From positions 212,220,982 through 212,284,981 of the forward strand of contig CM038215.1 of assembly GCA_021442155.1 (NCBI GenBank): a stretch of 64,000 nt of DNA, in the 5' to 3' direction. The notes under the pieces are model-generated. The model did no database searches. It saw only the letters and a program-made list of their open reading frames with translations, and was not told the DNA's origin. Shown here piece by piece: positions 59,482 to 64,000 of this stretch. Within the stretch, counting starts at the first letter, position 1. Every line of letters starts with the position of its first letter. The DNA comes from Cymbidium sinense. Its lineage: Eukaryota; Streptophyta; Magnoliopsida; Asparagales; Orchidaceae. A program made the translations under genes and the position numbers.

Positions 59482-59870
59482 TTCTAATGTCAATTGCTTG
59501 CAGTTCCATTTCTTCCATTCCTTCGAGCCAATTTTGTTCCATTGAATGCTCAGGACATGATTGTTGATATTAAATTGATATAACTGATGGTAAAATTTGC
59601 TCTTGGTGTCTTTATAATTTTTATCACATGCTTGGCTAGATCTTTATAATATGGTTTGTCAAGACTTGATCAGGAGAGTAACTGAACACATGTTGTTTTA
59701 AATAAAATCATAAAATTCTCTGTAATTATGAATGCTAAAACTCCACTGATAATTGCTTTGGCTAAGAGTAAATAAACAGAAAATAATATTTTTATCTTAC
59801 TTCCAACTACTGAATTTATCCGTAGATAAATTCCTATATGCTTAAGTGATAATTCTTGTGAATCATCAAT
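59482..59870 (-). other. Viral region after RNase H, copy A
   Basis: Same as 53842-53475 in copy B. After the TAA (59873-59871) the frame is open for about 65 codons with the same hydrophobic stretch. It ends at GACATTAGAA, directly followed by the primer site of B, so the promoter and leader of A are missing. Confidence 0.5.
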
Positions 59871-61904
59871 TTATGGTGGTTTAAAATCCGAGGATTTTAA
59901 ATCTTTTTTAGGGTACTTCATTGCTCGAGATAAGAAATCTGTAAGAAAATTATTTTTCCCTTTTATATGTTCGAAAGTAACATTATAACCGTTTCCTTCT
60001 ATAGTAGTTATAAAATTTACCCATCTCTTACTATATATTTTCTTTTCATTTTTATTTTTATAAAAGTGAACAATGGCTTCACAATCTGTTCGAACTGTAA
60101 AATCTTTTTGTAAGAATAATTTAAAAGCATATAATGTATTGATTACTCATAATATCTCATAATATAATGATGTCATAGATGCTGGGAGTTGTTTAAAATT
60201 ACTAGAGACATATCTACATAATTTTTCTGTATCTTGAAATGCTTCTTTGTAAGGTTTAACTTTTAATTCTGCTCCCCAACCATCTTGGGAGGCATCAACT
60301 ATTACAATTTTATAATCAGTTTCTAATGGGAGAGTTAATTTTGGGAGATGCTTTACTTGCTCTTTTATTTTTTGGATAATTTTTATATCTTCTAGGTTAA
60401 AATATTTTTGACCTGTTGTAGAAGTTTTCTTATATAATGATTTAATTATTTTTCCTAGATCTTTTATATATGATCGAGCATAATTTAATAAACCTAAGAA
60501 TTTTTGTAATTCTTTAGTGTCTTCTAATTTGTCTGGAAAGTCTAATACTTTCTTTGCTATATGGTCTTGTAATTCAATTTCTCCTTTGCCTATTTTTTGG
60601 CCAAGAAAATTAATATATTCTTTGGCTATTTCGATTTTCTTTTTACAGAGAATAATACCATATTGAATACATAAATTTAGGATATTTTCTACATGTTTAT
60701 AATGTTCCTGTAAAGTATGTGAGGCTACTAGAATATCATCAATATATACTAATACGTATTCTAATGGGCCAAATATGTTATCCATTTTTCTTTGAAATAT
60801 ACTAGGTGCATTTTTTAAACCAAATGACATAATTAACCATTTGTAGTGTCCAATTGGTGTTGTGAAGGCCGTGTATGGTTTATATTCATTATCTAATTTA
60901 ATCTGCCAAAATCCTGATTTACAATCGAATTTGCTAAAATATTTTTTATTTTGGATTAAATTTATTAACATATCTTTGTCGGGTATTTTATAGCCATCTT
61001 CTTCAGTGTTGTCATTTAGACGTTTATAATTTATTACCATGCGTGCTTTTCCTCTGACTATTTCAACATGTCCTCTAACTATGAAGGCGGCTGATCTATA
61101 TTCTGATTTTGAGGGTCTAATAAAGCCTAAGTCTTTTAATTCTGTAATTTGAATTTTAAATTCTTCCTTATCTAATGGAGAGTATTCCAATTCTTTTGTT
61201 CGGATAACTAAATCTTTATTAATAATGGGTATATTGGCTAATTCGTGATTCCTATCCCATTGTCGTAAAGGATTTTCGCCTATTATTTGGATTTCCTCAG
61301 CTAACTGAAAGATTTTTTCTAATGGTTTGGGAATATGATATCTTTGAATAGGTTCTTGCTTGTAGCAGGTAGGTAAATAATTAGCAACTTCTGGGGCTAT
61401 TGGAGGAAGGGTAGAGGCGACGGAAGATAGGGTATTCCTATTCCTATTCCCACCACGCTTTCTAGCGTTACTCTGAGTTTTGTTGGTTTGTATGAGGGCT
61501 GTTCGTTTACTAATAGTAACAAAGTTTTTAGTAATAGTAAGCTGCCCATCAAGACTAAGAATAAAGTTTAAGCCTAGAATAAATTCTTTATTAGGGGCTG
61601 TATGAACTAAGATTTTGGGTAAGATATATTTTTCGGTAAGGTCGATTGTTTCATGATCAAGGAAGAACTGAATTTGACTGTTCATGAGGCATTTGGAAAA
61701 TGATAATGTATGAGTTCCTACTAAATATGTAGTTGTATTGGTATCGTGAAAATGTGTGAATAACGGAGGTAAAAGATTTTGTGTTATGACTGATGTGGTG
61801 CTCCCACTATCTATTAATGCTTGTACTATAATTTTCGTTTTATCTTCTAGTGTGATTTTAGCCATTATTGCTATTAAAGATGTCGGATAAGTTTTTGATA
61901 CCAT
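59871..61904 (-). pseudogene. Viral protease-RT-RNase H, copy A (best preserved)
   Basis: 61904-60147 is 585 uninterrupted codons: aspartic protease with ALIDSGSTTSVI (about residues 29-40), RT with KARMVINYKRLND, YFSKFDCKSGFWQI and VYIDDILVASH (catalytic YIDD), then the RNase H start with IVIVDASQDGWGAEL. A single TGA at 60149-60147 interrupts RNase H just after the YYEIL block, and the same frame then runs to the natural stop at 59871. So one nonsense change separates this from an intact protease-RT-RNase H frame. The upstream frame is not cleanly joined to the coat-protein frame. Silent or not cannot be judged. Confidence 0.92.
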
Positions 61905-62157
61905 TGTCGTAGATTGGGTTTGAGCGAGATCTAATTTATTAATTTCTGTGATATCATCACCTCACTAATAGTATCGGTGTCATCGTGTGCAGAGATAGTA
62001 GGTGACACAATAGGTGATTTAGATGAAGTGCTTTTTCCTTTTATAGCTAATTTTAGTTTACGAATCTTTATCTTGAATGTTCTTTTATCCTTTTTATATT
62101 TTTGAATTAACTTTTGGTTTTGACTTTCTCGTATTTTATCATTTTCTTCTAGTTTAA

Positions 62158-63835
62158 CTAAAGATAATTTTTTCTATTTGCATGCAATTTTTCTAATTCA
62201 AAATTAATTTTTTCTAAGCTTTTTGCTATGTCAATAGTTTCCTTAGGTTTAATATAATCACGATGTTCTTGATTATGATATTTTTTCAAACATAAATGAC
62301 ATATTTTGAGAAGACATAGTTGCCATCTATACCTATGATTTTTATCTGGGTAATAGTTGTAATGGTTACATTCCTCAGTCATACTACCTTTTCCTAACTC
62401 AAACAGATGTTCACAATTACTCATCGTATTTTTTACTGTTGTAATTTCCATCTTTCTACTGCTTTGATTAATCCATCCATAGCATTGTCTGATGTTTGTG
62501 ATTCATTATCTGAGTCATCCTTTGTTATGCTATATATTGTATCTTTAGATTCATTTGAGGATATACTAACAACATCATCTTCTAATCCTTGAATTAACAA
62601 GCTTCGATTTTTATTATAATTTCTTTTATTGCATTGATTTGCTAAATGATCAGGGGATCCACAAATATAGCAATGACATTTTCGTGTACTTGGTCGTTTA
62701 ACATTTCTATCTTTTCTATATATGGTTCTTCATGATTTTCTAAGGATTTTCCTTCGTCTATCTGATTTTTCAGGAAAATTTTGTGAAGTATAAATACTTT
62801 GATAGAATTTATAGGATTTTTTTTAAACTTGTTTTTGTATTTTATATTCTTTACATTTTTCTTGTAGGATATTGAAGGTGAATACTATTCTTGATCCTAT
62901 TCCAATATTTCTGATGGTATCCAGATTTGTATAAGTATTTTTCCATTTCTCATTAATTTCTTTACCTAATTCGCCAAGTAATTTGATTAAAAATCTATTT
63001 GATATTTCATCATCAAAATACTTACCTGCTCTACTAGCATAGGTTACATATAATTTGCATAATTTATCTATCTGCGACCAGTCTGCTAAACTTAATTGTT
63101 CAAGATTTCTATATGCGTGATCTTGGATATTTGTATTCTGTCTACTAGGATCAAATCCTAAGATTAATGTTCTAATAAATTTTGTAAAATTATAGGGATT
63201 ATCACCTAATTGTCATAAGGATTCTATTTCGCCTGCTTTTTTACTTTTGCTTCATTGAAAATATTTGCTACAGTTTCTCCTAATAATGTTTCTAAGAATG
63301 CAAACATATCTCCTATACCACTTTTATCACTATTTGCCCATGCTCGTACTGCATCAAATTCCCATGTTGAAATTACTGATTCCCACATTTGTGGATTGTT
63401 TAGGTTAATTGTTAAAATTGTACCATTCCTATGGGCTGGCATAAGGTTAATACGTTGTTCGATAGTTCCTTTGTATTTATAATTTTGATCTTCTTTATAA
63501 TCAGTTCTAGATGTACCAGGCCTATATAGTCTTCCTGGTCCTCTTTCCTCTCCTGATGGAGGTATAGGATCAAATCTAGGTCTTTTTCCCATATCTACAT
63601 TAGATGGTCCTGCAATGACTTCTCCTAAATCCATAGATTGTTGATTCATTTTAATTTCTTCTTTTATATATTGTGAATCTATTAATTTCCAATCAAAATT
63701 TTGATTTAATTTATTCTCATATGCTAATTCAAAGTTATATCTATTTTGTAATTCGGAATAAGCTGTTTTCATACTAAATACATAATCTTGTAATTCATCA
63801 TATGTATTTATTTGACTGAAGTCAATTTCTTCCAT
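62158..63835 (-). pseudogene. Viral coat protein with two Cys motifs, copy A
   Basis: 63835-63224 is open for 203 codons from MEEIDFSQINTYDEL, then a frameshift at KVKKQAK. The motif CXCX2CX4HX4C is intact near 62632-62680. The second motif (62451-62158) has lost Cys residues (Tyr and Trp in their places: CNHYNYY, RYRWQLC), unlike copy B. Followed by a charged linker (62157-61905). Confidence 0.87.
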
Positions 63836-64000
63836 TATCGGATCTTTCTTCTAATTCAGATTGAATGGATTCTAAATCATCATCAGATTCATGTTTATTT
63901 TGCTTTCTATGGTAATCAAAAAATCTCATACTTATTCTCCCATCTTGATACTCATATGATGTACTTTCTTGTGGGATTAATATGGATTTTTCTAGAAAAG
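63836..64000 (-). pseudogene. Viral movement protein C-terminus, copy A (runs off the window)
   Basis: Partial, same as 57890-57726 in B: SFLEKSILIPQESTSYEYQD, then the DDDLESIQSELEERS end. One base is missing before the coat-protein ATG compared with B, C and D, so the stop of TAATG is out of frame here. Confidence 0.8.

Larger units (their letters stand above)
47421..64000. mobile_element. Endogenous pararetrovirus cluster (badnavirus/tungrovirus-like Caulimoviridae)
   Basis: Four segments: D (+, 47421-50297), C (-, 53400-50292), B (-, 59481-53400, contiguous with C) and A (-, 64000-59482, runs off the edge). The gene order is ORF1, ORF2, movement protein, coat protein, protease, RT, RNase H, with a tRNA-Met primer site (TGGTATCAGAGC, minus strand 59481-59470) before ORF1. 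Both diagnostic Cys motifs of Badnavirus/Tungrovirus are present: CXCX2CX4HX4C and CX2CX11CX2CX4CX2C. Successive primer sites in B and C are about 7.4 kb apart, a normal genome size. No integrase, no LTR. All copies have stops and frameshifts. Confidence 0.92.

Noticed and set aside
47421..64000. Interpretation of the cluster as an LTR retrotransposon
   Set aside because: No LTRs and no integrase; movement protein, coat protein with badnavirus-type Cys motifs and a tRNA-Met primer site in a circularly permuted order identify a pararetrovirus.

Overview
The window is plant nuclear DNA. It holds one recognisable host gene, several generations of nested transposable elements, and a cluster of endogenous pararetrovirus (Caulimoviridae) sequence. 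The evidence for a plant is an exon-split nucleotide-sugar transporter of the plant CMP-sialic-acid-transporter-like type, Tat-lineage and chromovirus Ty3/gypsy elements, Ty1/copia, RTE LINEs with TTG tails, a tRNA-derived SINE, Mutator-like and Harbinger-like MITEs, and the badnavirus/tungrovirus-like virus. I cannot name the species.

Layout. 451-10465: a decayed Tat-lineage Ty3/gypsy element with two LTRs, a gag-PR-RT-RH-INT remnant on the plus strand, an antisense coding region on the minus strand and a GC-rich minisatellite before the 3' LTR. 10695-11373: a tandem duplication. 11690-15366: an RTE LINE split by a 2.3-kb insertion. 18066-41077: eleven coding exons (870 bp with the stop) of the transporter gene. 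The N-terminal exons (roughly 115-120 codons) are not visible and probably lie left of the window. Its introns carry an RTE fragment, a copia element broken by a chimeric RTE/gypsy insertion and by a solo LTR, a chromovirus with a SINE in its RT, and a second solo LTR of the same family containing a MITE. 41078-47420: 3' UTR and intergenic DNA with MITEs and a chromovirus fragment broken by an RTE.

47421-64000: the viral cluster, in four parts. D (plus strand, 47421-50297) runs from the promoter to the start of the coat protein. C (minus, 53400-50292) covers the same part of the viral genome in inverse orientation. B (minus, 59481-53400) is a full coding complement contiguous with C. A (minus, 64000-59482) lies upstream of B and runs off the right edge. 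B and C together give more than one genome; the distance between successive primer-binding sites is about 7.4 kb, normal for the family. Gene order on the viral sense strand is promoter, leader with a small ORF, tRNA-Met primer site, ORF1, ORF2, movement protein, coat protein with two Cys motifs, protease, reverse transcriptase, RNase H. All copies are broken; copy A keeps a 585-codon protease/RT frame.

The most interesting points are: the tail-to-tail inverted repeat D/C with two convergent viral promoters, which could yield hairpin RNA; an array of GTGGGACCCA-like (TCP-type) motifs upstream of the viral TATA box, kept in both copies although the spacers have diverged; an A/B junction lying exactly at the tRNA primer site; a TAATG stop-start separating movement and coat protein frames, where related genera have a fusion; and an RTE insertion that carries an antisense gypsy fragment at its 5' end.
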